From Vallitalea longa (GTDB lineage: Bacteria; Bacillota; Clostridia; Lachnospirales; Vallitaleaceae), in NCBI RefSeq assembly GCF_027923465.1, contig NZ_BRLB01000001.1:1-64000 (forward strand): a stretch of 64,000 nucleotides of DNA, written 5' to 3'. This document shows, piece by piece, positions 44,205-54,576 of this stretch. The position numbers and the translations under genes were made by a program. A model generated the notes under the pieces. The model did no database searches. It had not been told where the DNA came from and was given only the letters and a program-made list of their open reading frames with translations. How positions within the stretch are numbered: the first letter of the stretch is position 1; the number at the start of each line of letters is the position of its first letter.

Positions 44205-44258
44205 ATTCGTTTAATAGTCCTGTATTTACATTTAATTTTTCAAATTAGCATTAGATGA

Positions 44259-47200
44259 TTATGGTTCTTCTGTAAATGAGATTAATCTATTATCCACTTT
44301 AAATTCTTCAAATTCAAACCAATCATCTACATCTTCTGTGGATGCGAATAGCCCTATCCTTGCATTATCTAATGTAGCATTATCAACATTAGCTACCTCT
44401 ACCCAGTTTTGTCCATCTTCAGAATAATATCCAGTATAATTGTCATTATTCTTTAATAACTTCAAGTAAATAGTAGCATTTGTATATCCTGCTTTTTCTG
44501 GCTTAACATCTTCAACATTATCACCATTACTCCTAGTGTTCATAGCAATTAAAGGATTTCCCATCTTATGCATTCTTGCAATTTGCACAAAATTATCATC
44601 ATCTTTATAAATCAATAATCCTGCTTGCTCATATCCTGTAGTTGTTACACCTGTCATTTTTACAGTCACACTATAATTTTCATTATCTTGTGCATTTGGC
44701 TCTGTAATAAACAAATTATTTCCTTTTGGTTCAAAATTATTCCAATGACAACCTGCTGTTTGTTTAATTGAAATCTTATCAGAACCATCTTGAGCAAATT
44801 TCCATAGATTAGAATTTTCTCTAACAATCTCCCAATTTTCACTTAGTTCTTTTATTTCATTTGCATCATCTATATCAATGACAAAATCGACCCAACCATT
44901 AGAAGATATATTTATGGTAAATTCTTTCTCTTCTTCATTCCATTCACTTGTAATATTATCATATTGTTTTGAACCGTCATCATTAGTCATACCATCTAAT
45001 ATTCTGATAACTGGTTCTGAATTCAACCCTTTTAACACTAATTTACTTGATCTATATCTATCATCTTTTCTAACATCATCTGGAATGAATTCATTTAGTA
45101 GATATTCATCCATTTGAGTATCATGGTCAGAATCCCAATGTGAAGTTGTATCTACATCGTATCCTACCCAAATATCATTTTTATCAACAAGAAAATTATT
45201 ATGCTGTACTTTTACATGAGTTAAATCCTGTGAATCAATAACGAAATATGAATAAGGAGAAAATTCAATATTTGCATTTATCTTATTTTGAAGTTTGAAT
45301 GCAGCTGATTGTTTTGAATCTAATTCACTATCCAATCTGCTGTCTATGTTCCAATTATTATTGTATGCAAACCATACATCATCTTTATTGGATACATAAG
45401 CATCTCCTGTATAATTTTCTTCATATTTTTCATTGAAATAATTTACTATTCCATCACTATTTTTCAATTCATTCGTTACATAATTATAGTCAATGACATT
45501 CTCAAATTTCTCAAGAATCTCTGGTTTCGCCAACTTAGGAATAGTTGGTAGTGTACCATATCTGCCAGTGAAGTAAGTCATCATTGTTGTATCACTATAT
45601 CCATTATTATTACTATCACCATATAGATAATCCAGTGGATTAAGTTGATTTTGTGATAGCTTCCTTAATGAATAAGGATTTGCTGAATAAGCAACTTTTG
45701 TATTCTCAATAACTTCTTCTCTAGTTGGAATATTATAATCTACCATATATTCCATTGCCTTTGCTATAGCAGCTGTAAACGTAGGAGTAAATTGATCTTT
45801 TACACTTGTTGAATAATATGGGTGTTCAAATGTGAAGACTGTTGCTCCTACTCTAGCTTGCTGAATCATACGCATTGGATAAAACAATTCTGGGAATGTT
45901 ACAGGACCACGGCATTCTTCAACACCTTTCCAAACTGAAAATGTATCATTTCCATATAGAGGTCCAAAATTCTCAATAAACCACATCCATGAATCAATAA
46001 GTGATCCCCAGTTACCAGCAGCCTCTGCTAACCAAGCTCCTTGTACAACACTTTCATCTGAATTATAGTCATCAGGATCCCATGCTGATGTAGTTTTTGC
46101 TATCAATACAAAATTATCGTTATATTTTTCAAGAGCATCATAAAGAATCTCATTATCTATTACACTCTGAATGTAGTCGTTATTGTCGTTCATATCTGAA
46201 TACACAACATGTCCACCATACATAGCTGCTAACTCTAATTGTCTTGCCATATATAAGGAACGTGCTTCTCTTTCCCAGCTACTTGTAGCGTTATGATTTT
46301 CTGAGAAAAATACTCCTATCATATTTGGATATTCCTCATACATTTTATGAGTCCATTCAATTGATGGTGGCTCATATTTTCCTCCGCCAGATGTACCTGA
46401 ATTAGACACCATAATGAAAAATGGAGCATCATCTGTTATATCTTCCGGTGTATTCATAAGAGTTTTTTCACAAGTTTCCTCGTACCAATCAAGTGTTGAT
46501 TTATTAGCTTTCACATTACCTGATGCATGAATAATTATAGCTTGATTATCTCTTAAATCTTCTCTCAAAGCATTTCCGTTTTCATCTCCACCAACTATAG
46601 CATTCCAGAATCCTTGAATACTATTTCCACCTTGTAAAGGTCCATTTAAACCTTCTGCATTTGATATAACCCTGTACAAATGGTGTAGAAACAATGGATT
46701 TTCATTATTGATTTCTATCCTTAACTCTTCAGGTTCTACTTCTCCCTGATATGACTCTCCTAATTCATTTATTATATTATCTATATTATTTGCTGTATAA
46801 CCAATTCTCCAGCCTTCACCTGTACCTGCAGAATACCATATTCTCATTGTATCATTTTCTATAATAAACGTAGAGCGATAGATGAAGTCACTATCCCAGC
46901 TGTCACGATCTACGCGAAGCATAGGGTTTTCGTAATTTGTCCATGTTATACCATCATTTGACCTTGCAAAAAATAGTTCCGTAAATTCTGAATTACCGCC
47001 ATCTGGATATGCTGGAAAAATAGTAAAATATTCATCTTTCTCTTCAACATATTCAACATCAATATGCCAAGGCTGATATCCCCTCTGTATAAAAGTATCC
47101 TTCAATGATACAGGCATTGACCAATTTTTTCCATCACTTGAAGTTCTATAATCTACATGATTAGTTTGATTATTATAACCTCTATCTCCAGTATTTACAC

Positions 47201-48470
47201 ACCACATATACCATTCATCATCTGATTTTTTAACTATTGATGGAGATAATATATCATAACGTTTATCAGAAATAACAACGGTTTCTGGTGATGATACACT
47301 ATATCCTTCATCAGATTTTTTCACTTCAATCAATCTTACCTCTGAAGGCTGAAATCCATCTTGTCCATAAGGTATATCATCTTTTGACCATACATAATAA
47401 ACACGAAGTGAATCTGAATCCTCATCATACACCAAATCCACATCACAATTATGATAAGGTCTTGGTTCTTCTTTTATACCTGTAAGAGGATTTTCTATAT
47501 CTTTTGGAACTACCCAGTTCTCTCCATCGTTAGAAGCTACAATACATGGATTCTCAAATTGTGAATTACCTGTTTGATTAGGTGTTACTGCCATCCAATA
47601 TTTATAACCATTCCAAGAAGTATCAAATTTAATAATATCTGGATGTGTTACTTCACCCTCATTTTTTCCATTAGCCGTAAATGTAGGTATATTCAAATAA
47701 TTCTCAGCATTATATACCGGTTTTTCTGGTGCTAGCTCTTTTCCATATGCTTCAATTTCAACACAATGCAACCCATAAGCCCATGCTACACTACCTTTTT
47801 CAATCATATTATTATTTAAAACACCATTGTAACCTGATTTACCACTTGAATATACTCTTATGTGTTTTACCTGTCTAGGTTCAAAAACAAATTCATAACC
47901 ATCTTTTGATTCTATATAATCCCATTCGCTACCATTACCAAAGCCATATATGTTATTTTCATCAGCATTCCATATCACATCTTCTTCAGTAAATTCTTCA
48001 TCCTCTGAAGCAAGAATTACTGTATCATGATAACGGATATCTACACCCCAATATCTGTATAGTTTTATTTTTTCAATACTTACCTGTTCTTCCAACTCTA
48101 ATTGAAGATAATACTTATCCTTATCCTCAGCACCATCTGGTAACTCTTCTTCTGTTCCAGTAGCTGGTGATGATGTACTTCCTAGCTCTGCATAATTTTC
48201 AAATGAAGTCATTTTGTTACTATCAATAACAATTCCATCATTAGCCATAGATGCAGGTCTGTCACTATTCAATTTATTACTATGAAGTGAAACTTTCCCA
48301 TCAAGAGCAAAATTTCTCCATACTAAAGGTCTTCCGTTGGACATTTTTTCGTCTTCATCTGTTGATATCAAAATATCATTAGAATCTTCCGTAGCATAAA
48401 CATTAATATTACTAGCAATAAATATCAAAGTAAAAAAAACACACATTATCCTTTTAGTTATTTTTTTCAT
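44259..48470 (-). CDS. secreted multidomain GH98-type glycoside hydrolase
   Basis: The product is 1403 residues. Residues 1-27 are a signal peptide (to NVYA). About 50-240 is a discoidin/CBM32-like carbohydrate-binding region (KIKLYRYWGVDIRYHDTVIL, HIRVYSSG). About 255-575 is a five-bladed propeller of the GH43/GH117 type (NPCIVASNDGENWV, DVDLVYDEDSDSLRVYYVW, SPSIVKKSDDEWYMW, FARSNDGITW). About 585-1000 resembles the GH98 catalytic region (FFSENHNATSSWEREARSLY, ELAAMYGGHVVYSDMN, ARVGATVFTFEHPYYS), followed by a GH98 C-terminal beta part. About 1200-1395 is a DUF1349/concanavalin-like domain (GLLIYKDDDNFVQIARM). GH98 enzymes are endo-beta-galactosidases or xylanases acting on mucin or blood-group glycans. 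It is the last gene of the locus. Confidence 0.75.
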   Translation of the reverse strand: MKKITKRIMCVFFTLIFIASNINVYATEDSNDILISTDEDEKMSNGRPLVWRNFALDGKVSLHSNKLNSDRPASMANDGIVIDSNKMTSFENYAELGSTSSPATGTEEELPDGAEDKDKYYLQLELEEQVSIEKIKLYRYWGVDIRYHDTVILASEDEEFTEEDVIWNADENNIYGFGNGSEWDYIESKDGYEFVFEPRQVKHIRVYSSGKSGYNGVLNNNMIEKGSVAWAYGLHCVEIEAYGKELAPEKPVYNAENYLNIPTFTANGKNEGEVTHPDIIKFDTSWNGYKYWMAVTPNQTGNSQFENPCIVASNDGENWVVPKDIENPLTGIKEEPRPYHNCDVDLVYDEDSDSLRVYYVWSKDDIPYGQDGFQPSEVRLIEVKKSDEGYSVSSPETVVISDKRYDILSPSIVKKSDDEWYMWCVNTGDRGYNNQTNHVDYRTSSDGKNWSMPVSLKDTFIQRGYQPWHIDVEYVEEKDEYFTIFPAYPDGGNSEFTELFFARSNDGITWTNYENPMLRVDRDSWDSDFIYRSTFIIENDTMRIWYSAGTGEGWRIGYTANNIDNIINELGESYQGEVEPEELRIEINNENPLFLHHLYRVISNAEGLNGPLQGGNSIQGFWNAIVGGDENGNALREDLRDNQAIIIHASGNVKANKSTLDWYEETCEKTLMNTPEDITDDAPFFIMVSNSGTSGGGKYEPPSIEWTHKMYEEYPNMIGVFFSENHNATSSWEREARSLYMARQLELAAMYGGHVVYSDMNDNNDYIQSVIDNEILYDALEKYNDNFVLIAKTTSAWDPDDYNSDESVVQGAWLAEAAGNWGSLIDSWMWFIENFGPLYGNDTFSVWKGVEECRGPVTFPELFYPMRMIQQARVGATVFTFEHPYYSTSVKDQFTPTFTAAIAKAMEYMVDYNIPTREEVIENTKVAYSANPYSLRKLSQNQLNPLDYLYGDSNNNGYSDTTMMTYFTGRYGTLPTIPKLAKPEILEKFENVIDYNYVTNELKNSDGIVNYFNEKYEENYTGDAYVSNKDDVWFAYNNNWNIDSRLDSELDSKQSAAFKLQNKINANIEFSPYSYFVIDSQDLTHVKVQHNNFLVDKNDIWVGYDVDTTSHWDSDHDTQMDEYLLNEFIPDDVRKDDRYRSSKLVLKGLNSEPVIRILDGMTNDDGSKQYDNITSEWNEEEKEFTINISSNGWVDFVIDIDDANEIKELSENWEIVRENSNLWKFAQDGSDKISIKQTAGCHWNNFEPKGNNLFITEPNAQDNENYSVTVKMTGVTTTGYEQAGLLIYKDDDNFVQIARMHKMGNPLIAMNTRSNGDNVEDVKPEKAGYTNATIYLKLLKNNDNYTGYYSEDGQNWVEVANVDNATLDNARIGLFASTEDVDDWFEFEEFKVDNRLISFTEEP

Positions 48471-48481
48471 GTTTAACCTCC

Positions 48482-49792
48482 TCAGTTTATCTGATTACAG
48501 ATAGCATTAATATTAACAATAAAATCTTCTACAGATATTTTATTATTAATGACATCATCTAAATTATTACCTATACCATTAAGTACTTTAATATTCCATA
48601 ACGTTTCTATAGATGGTAATTGAATTGTTGCATTTTCGGATACTTTCAATGCATTACCAAACAGAGGGTCCTTATTTTCCAGCACCTCCATATTAAGATT
48701 AGGGTTTTGTGGAGCTTGTTTCGTTTCAAGCGCTATCCTAAGCTGTACTTCTTCACTCATCATATACTTAATGAACCTGATACATGCATCAATTTTTTCC
48801 TGACTTTGTTCGTTACTGACTACATATCCTGAAGAAGCCGAAACAAAAGATATTGTATTACCATCATATCCAGGGAAAGTTGCATACTTGATATTATCTT
48901 TTATGCTTGAATCCTCTAATTGAATACTATCCCATACACCATTAATATATATTGCGCTATTCCCATTTCTAAAATTATAACGTGTATCATTAATGTTACC
49001 ATCTAAAATATCTACATTATAATTCTTTAGTCTCTTAATATCTTTAATACTATTGACAAATGGCTCCACATCAAAATCAGTGGGATGTATGATATTCATG
49101 AATTCAGTTCCAGAAGTATTATAGCCTGCAACTCTAGCTCCTAAAAATGTACCGACAGAAAAATTATCATGAAGTTCAAAAATCTTGATATCTGTATTGT
49201 TCTCAATATTATATTCATTAATCTTATCACATGCCTGCCAGAATTGCTCCCAAGTTTTAGGCACTACAACTTCACCGTCAACACTCCCATCATCGGTAAT
49301 CTTAGCCTTTCTGAAAATTTCTTCATTATACCAGTACCCTATGATTTCCAACACATCAGGAATCGTATATATTTCCTCATCTTTTGCCCACATTTTTAGT
49401 ATTTGAGGATGTATATTGTTATTCAGCTCTGCATCAGCAAGTAAATACGGCATTAAATCTAGAGCTTTATGTTTTTTATTTGCATAAGTTAAAAAACTTG
49501 AAATCCCACTTGTAAATATAATATCCGGCATTTTATCTACAGCTAACATATCATTAGCTTTTTCTACTATTACATTAGAATAGGGATAAGAATTTATTAA
49601 AAACTTAATATCAGGATTCTCCTTTTCAAAATCCTCAAAAATATTTCTCATGGCAACATGATCCTTACCTATGCCATCCCATCCATGCATCAATAAAATC
49701 TCCGTTTGATTTTTCTTCACTATTTCTTGTTTACACCCTGTTATAGATATCATTGTTATTAACAGTACCAATAATAATTTATTTTTTTTCAT
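48482..49792 (-). CDS. sugar ABC transporter substrate-binding lipoprotein (second copy)
   Basis: The 436-residue protein begins MKKNKLLLVLLITMISITGCKQE with lipobox SITGC. The body is an extracellular binding protein family 1 fold (ILLMHGWDGIGKDHVAMRNIFEDFEKENPDIKF, KMPDIIFTSG, IPDVLEIIGYWYNEEIF, GNSAIYINGVWDS). It is a distant paralog of the binding protein at 59642, but has no permeases of its own. It may share the permeases at 57799-59555 or present a different oligosaccharide, for example products of the GH98 enzyme encoded next. Confidence 0.9.
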   Translation of the reverse strand: MKKNKLLLVLLITMISITGCKQEIVKKNQTEILLMHGWDGIGKDHVAMRNIFEDFEKENPDIKFLINSYPYSNVIVEKANDMLAVDKMPDIIFTSGISSFLTYANKKHKALDLMPYLLADAELNNNIHPQILKMWAKDEEIYTIPDVLEIIGYWYNEEIFRKAKITDDGSVDGEVVVPKTWEQFWQACDKINEYNIENNTDIKIFELHDNFSVGTFLGARVAGYNTSGTEFMNIIHPTDFDVEPFVNSIKDIKRLKNYNVDILDGNINDTRYNFRNGNSAIYINGVWDSIQLEDSSIKDNIKYATFPGYDGNTISFVSASSGYVVSNEQSQEKIDACIRFIKYMMSEEVQLRIALETKQAPQNPNLNMEVLENKDPLFGNALKVSENATIQLPSIETLWNIKVLNGIGNNLDDVINNKISVEDFIVNINAICNQIN

Positions 49793-49823
49793 GTTATAAA
49801 TCTCCCAATAAATATACCTATAT

Positions 49824-50693
49824 TTATAATTTACACTGTCTACTTAAAAAATCAATGAACTTATCTGTTCCACCTCCTATATGATTAACATTAGTTGGAA
49901 GTTTCAATGGCTTACTAGAAACATCAAAGAAATCACAATCAATTGTTTGATTGGTTATCATATATGCATCACTTCCTCTGATGTCATCAGTTAAGTATGT
50001 AAATTCATCACCGAAAAAGCAGCACTCTTCTTTGGTAATACTATTAGCTGCAATAACTTTATCCATAAAATAATTCACATTATCACTTTTGGTACTAATA
50101 CCTATTTCCACATATTTTGCATCAGTAGTTACATCTATATTAATACTATATTTATGAGCGATTTCTTTGCAAATATTTATAATATCCGTTAATCCATTTT
50201 TTAGTCCATGTTTTTTTAGTAGTGTTTCAGCTTGACTTATTTCATCAATCTGTAAAAATAATTTATCTTTTCTATTCTTATCAACCATTATATCAAGTTT
50301 ACAATAATTAGGTCTACTGAATACAATATCTGTATTAAGATTATGCTTCTGTAAAAGATATTGATGAACTGAAAAAGTTATCTTATGAATAAGAATCTTC
50401 TCCTCAGCATTAGGTAATATGCAATTCATCAAAACTGGTTCTCCTCCTGTAAAACCATAATTATATGCACCTCTTCCTAGCCCCAAATAGAGATTACCTA
50501 AATATTCTTGCGGTACCAATGTATGTAATAACCCACCATTTATATTTTCATAAGTCGTACCACTAATAATAATAAGCTTGATTTCCTGTTTTAACAATTC
50601 GATCATTGGCTTAATGACTTTATCCGCAGAAGCAGTTCTTGAAACAACTGCCGTTCCATCCCAATCAAAGAAAATAGCTCTATATTTTTTCAT
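49824..50693 (-). CDS. HAD superfamily phosphatase, Cof-like
   Basis: The 289-residue protein has motif I FFDWDGTAV (nucleophile Asp9, acid Asp11), motif II LIIISGTT near 44-51, and motif IV GDEFTYLTDDIRGSDA near 232-247, with a large cap between motifs II and III as in Cof/sucrose-phosphatase-type enzymes. It is not a typical small-cap beta-phosphoglucomutase, although a GH65 phosphorylase would need one. It directly abuts the GH65 gene (one base apart), so it probably dephosphorylates a sugar phosphate made by that enzyme or by a kinase. Confidence 0.82.
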   Translation of the reverse strand: MKKYRAIFFDWDGTAVVSRTASADKVIKPMIELLKQEIKLIIISGTTYENINGGLLHTLVPQEYLGNLYLGLGRGAYNYGFTGGEPVLMNCILPNAEEKILIHKITFSVHQYLLQKHNLNTDIVFSRPNYCKLDIMVDKNRKDKLFLQIDEISQAETLLKKHGLKNGLTDIINICKEIAHKYSINIDVTTDAKYVEIGISTKSDNVNYFMDKVIAANSITKEECCFFGDEFTYLTDDIRGSDAYMITNQTIDCDFFDVSSKPLKLPTNVNHIGGGTDKFIDFLSRQCKL

Positions 50694-52976
50694 TTACTCT
50701 CCTTTAAATTCATAGTTAATTTTTTTAATTTCATTGGCTTCACAAGAAAATTGTTTTTCATACACTTGGAAGTCAATAACATTTTTATTGTTTTTATCTG
50801 CCTCAATAATAATCTGTCTTTTGTCTATATTTACAGAAAATGTATTGTTTTTAACAGTAAATTTATAAGACAAGCTATTCCATTTCTCAGGTAGTCTAGG
50901 AGTCAATTCCACTGAATCTCCCTTCAAATGTAATCCTCCAAACCCCAATACAGCTACCTGCCAAGTTCCTCCATTGGCAGCGGGATGAGTTCCTCCAATA
51001 TATAAGTCCCCTAAGTATAATTTGTAAGCACCTTGAAGATCTATAGTACCAGTTTTCATAAAATACTTATATGCCCAATCAACTTTTCCTATTTCTGCTG
51101 CCAATAGAGCATACACACATGCGCTAAGACTTGAACCATGTTCAGTTCTAGGCTCATAATATTCCCAGTTATCATGTTTTATTTCTCTACTAAACCTATC
51201 TCTTAAAATAGTCAGCATCAATATTACATCAGCTTGCTTAATAACCTGTGTATTGACTGCTAATCCTACTGGACTTCCTAAATATTCATTTGGCTTAATA
51301 ATCCTCTTATATAACTCATCTATAGATAAATCTTCCTGTTTAAAATATCCATCAAATTGTTCTATAATACCATCCTCATTGGGTATTGGCAGATATAATA
51401 AATCATTCATTTCTCTAATATGTCTTATATCATCTTCATAATTTAATTTATCAATAATATGTAAGTATTCATCTGGATAGTTTTTTTCTAGATATGTTAA
51501 AGTATATACAGCACATTCCAGAGTAATTTTTACCATATAATTAGTATAAGCATTGTTATTAACTCTTTCGTGGTATTCATCAGCACAAGTTACATCAAGT
51601 AACTCATATCTGTTCTTAGATTTCTTGTAATAAGAATATGAATAGAAGAATCTTGCACATTCCAGTATAACCTCTGCTCCTCCTTCTAATAGAATATCCT
51701 TATCACCAGTAATATCCATATAAGTTTTTATTCCATATACGACATCTGCACTTATATGAATCTGTTTATCTCTAAAATATGTCCGCATTTTCCTTCCTGT
51801 AAATATATCCACTAAATTATAATGGGTACACCCTTCTTCTCCCGTTTCTTGACTCTCCCATGGATAAAATGCTCCATCATATCCATATTCTTTTGCTTTT
51901 TTTAATGCACCTTGTAAATTGTTTATACGATACATGACTAGATTTTTAGCAACGTCTGGATATGAATATGCAAACAACTGCAACATGTAAATTTCAGTAT
52001 CCCAGAACATGGCCCCCTTATAGACCTGTCCTGAAAGGCCTCTTGCAGGGATTGCAACTTTGTCCGTATGAAATGGTGCCGATATCAATAATAGATAAAT
52101 ACTATATCTTATCGATAATGCTGCTAAATCGTCTCCTTCAATATTAACATCAAATTTATCCCATCTCTTAGCCCATTTTTCATTATTGTTTTTTATCAAG
52201 TTGTCAAACCCTTGTTCATAGGCATCTTGGCATATTCTAATAGAATCATTACACACATTTCTACAATCTGTATCTTTGCAGATTACAGCAAATTTATCAA
52301 AATAAAAAGGTATGCCTTTTTGAACCTTGACTAATATTTTTCTTGATAAATTATCTTCACATGTGGCAACACTACATCTATCATCACTACATTTAATTCT
52401 TGTAGAAACTGCCACTGCATTACCCTTCTCAATAGTTATAGATTTTACTGTTAATATATCTTGATTGTAATATTTCTCCGATTTACTGAAATGTGGTCCA
52501 TTTATATCCCAGATATCTTCATCAATCTTAGTTGTAATCTCAATATCCATATCTTCATTAGCAGTTATACAATATTTCATAACTAATAAATTCTTATTAT
52601 CTATACTCGCTATTTTCTGAGATTCAACAGTGATGATTTTATTATCTGAGGTTATAAATTCTGTACAACGTGTGTGAACACCATTTTTTATATTAAGTGA
52701 TTGTTTATGACTTTTAATTTGTGACTCAAGAACTGTTAAAGGCGTATTTTTATATTTGATAACTGTATACAAAGGATTTTGAACATTAACAAGCTCTCTC
52801 CAGCCATTACCTTTATCATCATATATTTCAGATAATGTACAAGCAGTCAACTGCTCCTTAGTATATTCTTCTAAAGAACCCCTGTAACCGTAATATCCAT
52901 TACCTATACAGAATTTACTGCCGAAAAATTCAATGTTCTTCTTATCATATCCCTCTTCTTCTATATTCCAATTCAT
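50694..52976 (-). CDS. GH65 family disaccharide phosphorylase or hydrolase
   Basis: The 760-residue cytoplasmic protein has the GH65 layout: N-terminal beta-sandwich, (alpha/alpha)6 barrel with FWDTEIYMLQ at 324-333, AFYPWESQETGEE at 369-381, general acid Glu467 in TCADEYHERVNNN, EHGSSLSACVYALLAAEIG, and a C-terminal beta domain with ELTPRLPEKW. Members phosphorolyse alpha-linked glucosides such as kojibiose, nigerose or trehalose, releasing beta-glucose 1-phosphate; a few are hydrolases. Which linkage applies is unknown. It sits between the YesN regulator and the HAD phosphatase in one operon. Confidence 0.9.
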   Translation of the reverse strand: MNWNIEEEGYDKKNIEFFGSKFCIGNGYYGYRGSLEEYTKEQLTACTLSEIYDDKGNGWRELVNVQNPLYTVIKYKNTPLTVLESQIKSHKQSLNIKNGVHTRCTEFITSDNKIITVESQKIASIDNKNLLVMKYCITANEDMDIEITTKIDEDIWDINGPHFSKSEKYYNQDILTVKSITIEKGNAVAVSTRIKCSDDRCSVATCEDNLSRKILVKVQKGIPFYFDKFAVICKDTDCRNVCNDSIRICQDAYEQGFDNLIKNNNEKWAKRWDKFDVNIEGDDLAALSIRYSIYLLLISAPFHTDKVAIPARGLSGQVYKGAMFWDTEIYMLQLFAYSYPDVAKNLVMYRINNLQGALKKAKEYGYDGAFYPWESQETGEEGCTHYNLVDIFTGRKMRTYFRDKQIHISADVVYGIKTYMDITGDKDILLEGGAEVILECARFFYSYSYYKKSKNRYELLDVTCADEYHERVNNNAYTNYMVKITLECAVYTLTYLEKNYPDEYLHIIDKLNYEDDIRHIREMNDLLYLPIPNEDGIIEQFDGYFKQEDLSIDELYKRIIKPNEYLGSPVGLAVNTQVIKQADVILMLTILRDRFSREIKHDNWEYYEPRTEHGSSLSACVYALLAAEIGKVDWAYKYFMKTGTIDLQGAYKLYLGDLYIGGTHPAANGGTWQVAVLGFGGLHLKGDSVELTPRLPEKWNSLSYKFTVKNNTFSVNIDKRQIIIEADKNNKNVIDFQVYEKQFSCEANEIKKINYEFKGE

Positions 52977-53016
52977 AAACTAATGCCTCCCGTATTATAT
53001 TTTAACTAGCACTAAT

Positions 53017-54576
53017 CTAATTCTCTTTCCTGAATTTTAATTTATATTCTTTTGGTGAACATTTAGTATATCGTTTAAAAAAATGAGAAAAATATGTTGG
53101 ATCTTCAATTCCTATCGCATCAGCAACTTCATATATTCTCATATCTGTTTTTTCAAGACATTCTTTTGCCTTTTCTATACGTTTTGTGTTAATAACATTC
53201 AATATGGTATTTCCTGTTTTTTCTCTATATAATCTGCTTAGATAGCTATTGCTGACATTGAGATTCTTAGCTATATCATTAACTGAAATATCACTGAAAT
53301 AATTTTTTTCAATATATTTATTACAATCCATAATTATTATATCTGTATTCCTTTTATATGAATCTATATATTTAGCTGTTGCCTGAACAATATTCTCTAG
53401 TAAAATACAATATTTATTGAAAAATTTACAGTTTATTAGCAGACTATAATATTCAACAGTATTTTTAGTAACTTCCATAAGTGTGACATCATGATCAGCT
53501 AAAAAAGCACTACACTTATTTTCAATAAGAAGACCGCTACTTTTAATCTGTTTTTCAGAAAAAACGTTATTTACCTCTAATGTAAAAAGTTGTTCTAATA
53601 AATTCAATGATTCATCAGCATTACCCTTTTGAATCTGGTGACATAACGCATCTAGTAATTTATCATTTTCCTTTATTAGTGAATAATCAACTTGTTTTAT
53701 ATCTATAATATAGAAATACAACTTATTATCTTCATCCAGAAACCCTTGAGATAAAGCATTATTAGCCTGCTCATAAGCTTCTTTTATATTCATAACATCA
53801 TTAAATATTTTGCTTACACCGATTTTAAGATTGATTTTCATGAACCCCGTTACAATATCCAGTATTTCGTGACAGATTTTCTTTATCCTATTTAGATATG
53901 ATCTAGTATCAATATCATATACTACAATTACAAAAGTGTTTTTATTAAAATTGATCAGATAGTTTTTTTGTTTATCGAAACCCATTGAAAAAAAATTATA
54001 GAGACTGATATTTATATCTTTAGCAGATTTATCATAATAATTTTCATCATATTCAAAAACCACATTAATAACAATATAATCACCTATATCAAGTTTGAGA
54101 TCTTTTATGTTTCTTGATATCTCTTCTTCCTCATAGATAGATTCATTGATTATTGATTTTATGAATTTTTCTTTTGAAGCCATTGTATCGACTACATTTT
54201 CTTTATTGATAAGTTCCTTTGCTTTTTCTACAGCTTTAATAATTGTATCTACAGAACCTGTTTTTATAACATAATCCACTACATCGTATTTAATGGCTGA
54301 TTTGGCATATGAAAAATCTGCATAAGCAGTAAAAAGTATAACTTTTATATTTAGCTTATTCTCATATATGTATTTTGATATTTCAACACCATCTTTACCA
54401 GGCATCTTTATATCAGATATTATTATGTCAGGTTTATACTTATCAATACTATTCAATAAGTCATTCCCATCAACTGCCTCATAGAGCAATTTACAATCAA
54501 TCTTACCCCAATTTATAAGACTGACTAATGCCATACGTACCATTGGTTCATCATCTGCAATAATTACTTTAAACAC
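53017..54576 (-). CDS. YesN-type response regulator with AraC output
   Basis: The 519-residue regulator has a receiver domain at 1-115 with Asp8/Asp9 (IIADDEPMVR) and phospho-acceptor Asp55 (IIISDIKMPGKDG), a roughly 300-residue central linker, and a C-terminal AraC HTH (DISVNDIAKNLNVSNSYLSRLYREKTG, RIYEVADAIGIEDPTYFSHFFKRYTKCSPKEYKLKF). The start is GTG at 54576 with GGGGAGAT eight bases upstream; a longer frame to 54594 lacks a site. It overlaps the kinase gene by eight bases, so it is translationally coupled, and very likely controls this glycan locus. Confidence 0.93.
   Translation of the reverse strand: MFKVIIADDEPMVRMALVSLINWGKIDCKLLYEAVDGNDLLNSIDKYKPDIIISDIKMPGKDGVEISKYIYENKLNIKVILFTAYADFSYAKSAIKYDVVDYVIKTGSVDTIIKAVEKAKELINKENVVDTMASKEKFIKSIINESIYEEEEISRNIKDLKLDIGDYIVINVVFEYDENYYDKSAKDINISLYNFFSMGFDKQKNYLINFNKNTFVIVVYDIDTRSYLNRIKKICHEILDIVTGFMKINLKIGVSKIFNDVMNIKEAYEQANNALSQGFLDEDNKLYFYIIDIKQVDYSLIKENDKLLDALCHQIQKGNADESLNLLEQLFTLEVNNVFSEKQIKSSGLLIENKCSAFLADHDVTLMEVTKNTVEYYSLLINCKFFNKYCILLENIVQATAKYIDSYKRNTDIIIMDCNKYIEKNYFSDISVNDIAKNLNVSNSYLSRLYREKTGNTILNVINTKRIEKAKECLEKTDMRIYEVADAIGIEDPTYFSHFFKRYTKCSPKEYKLKFRKEN

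Noticed and set aside
49824-50693. beta-phosphoglucomutase as partner of GH65
   Set aside because: The cap lies between motifs II and III as in Cof-type phosphatases, not the small helical cap typical of that mutase; kept as a general HAD phosphatase.
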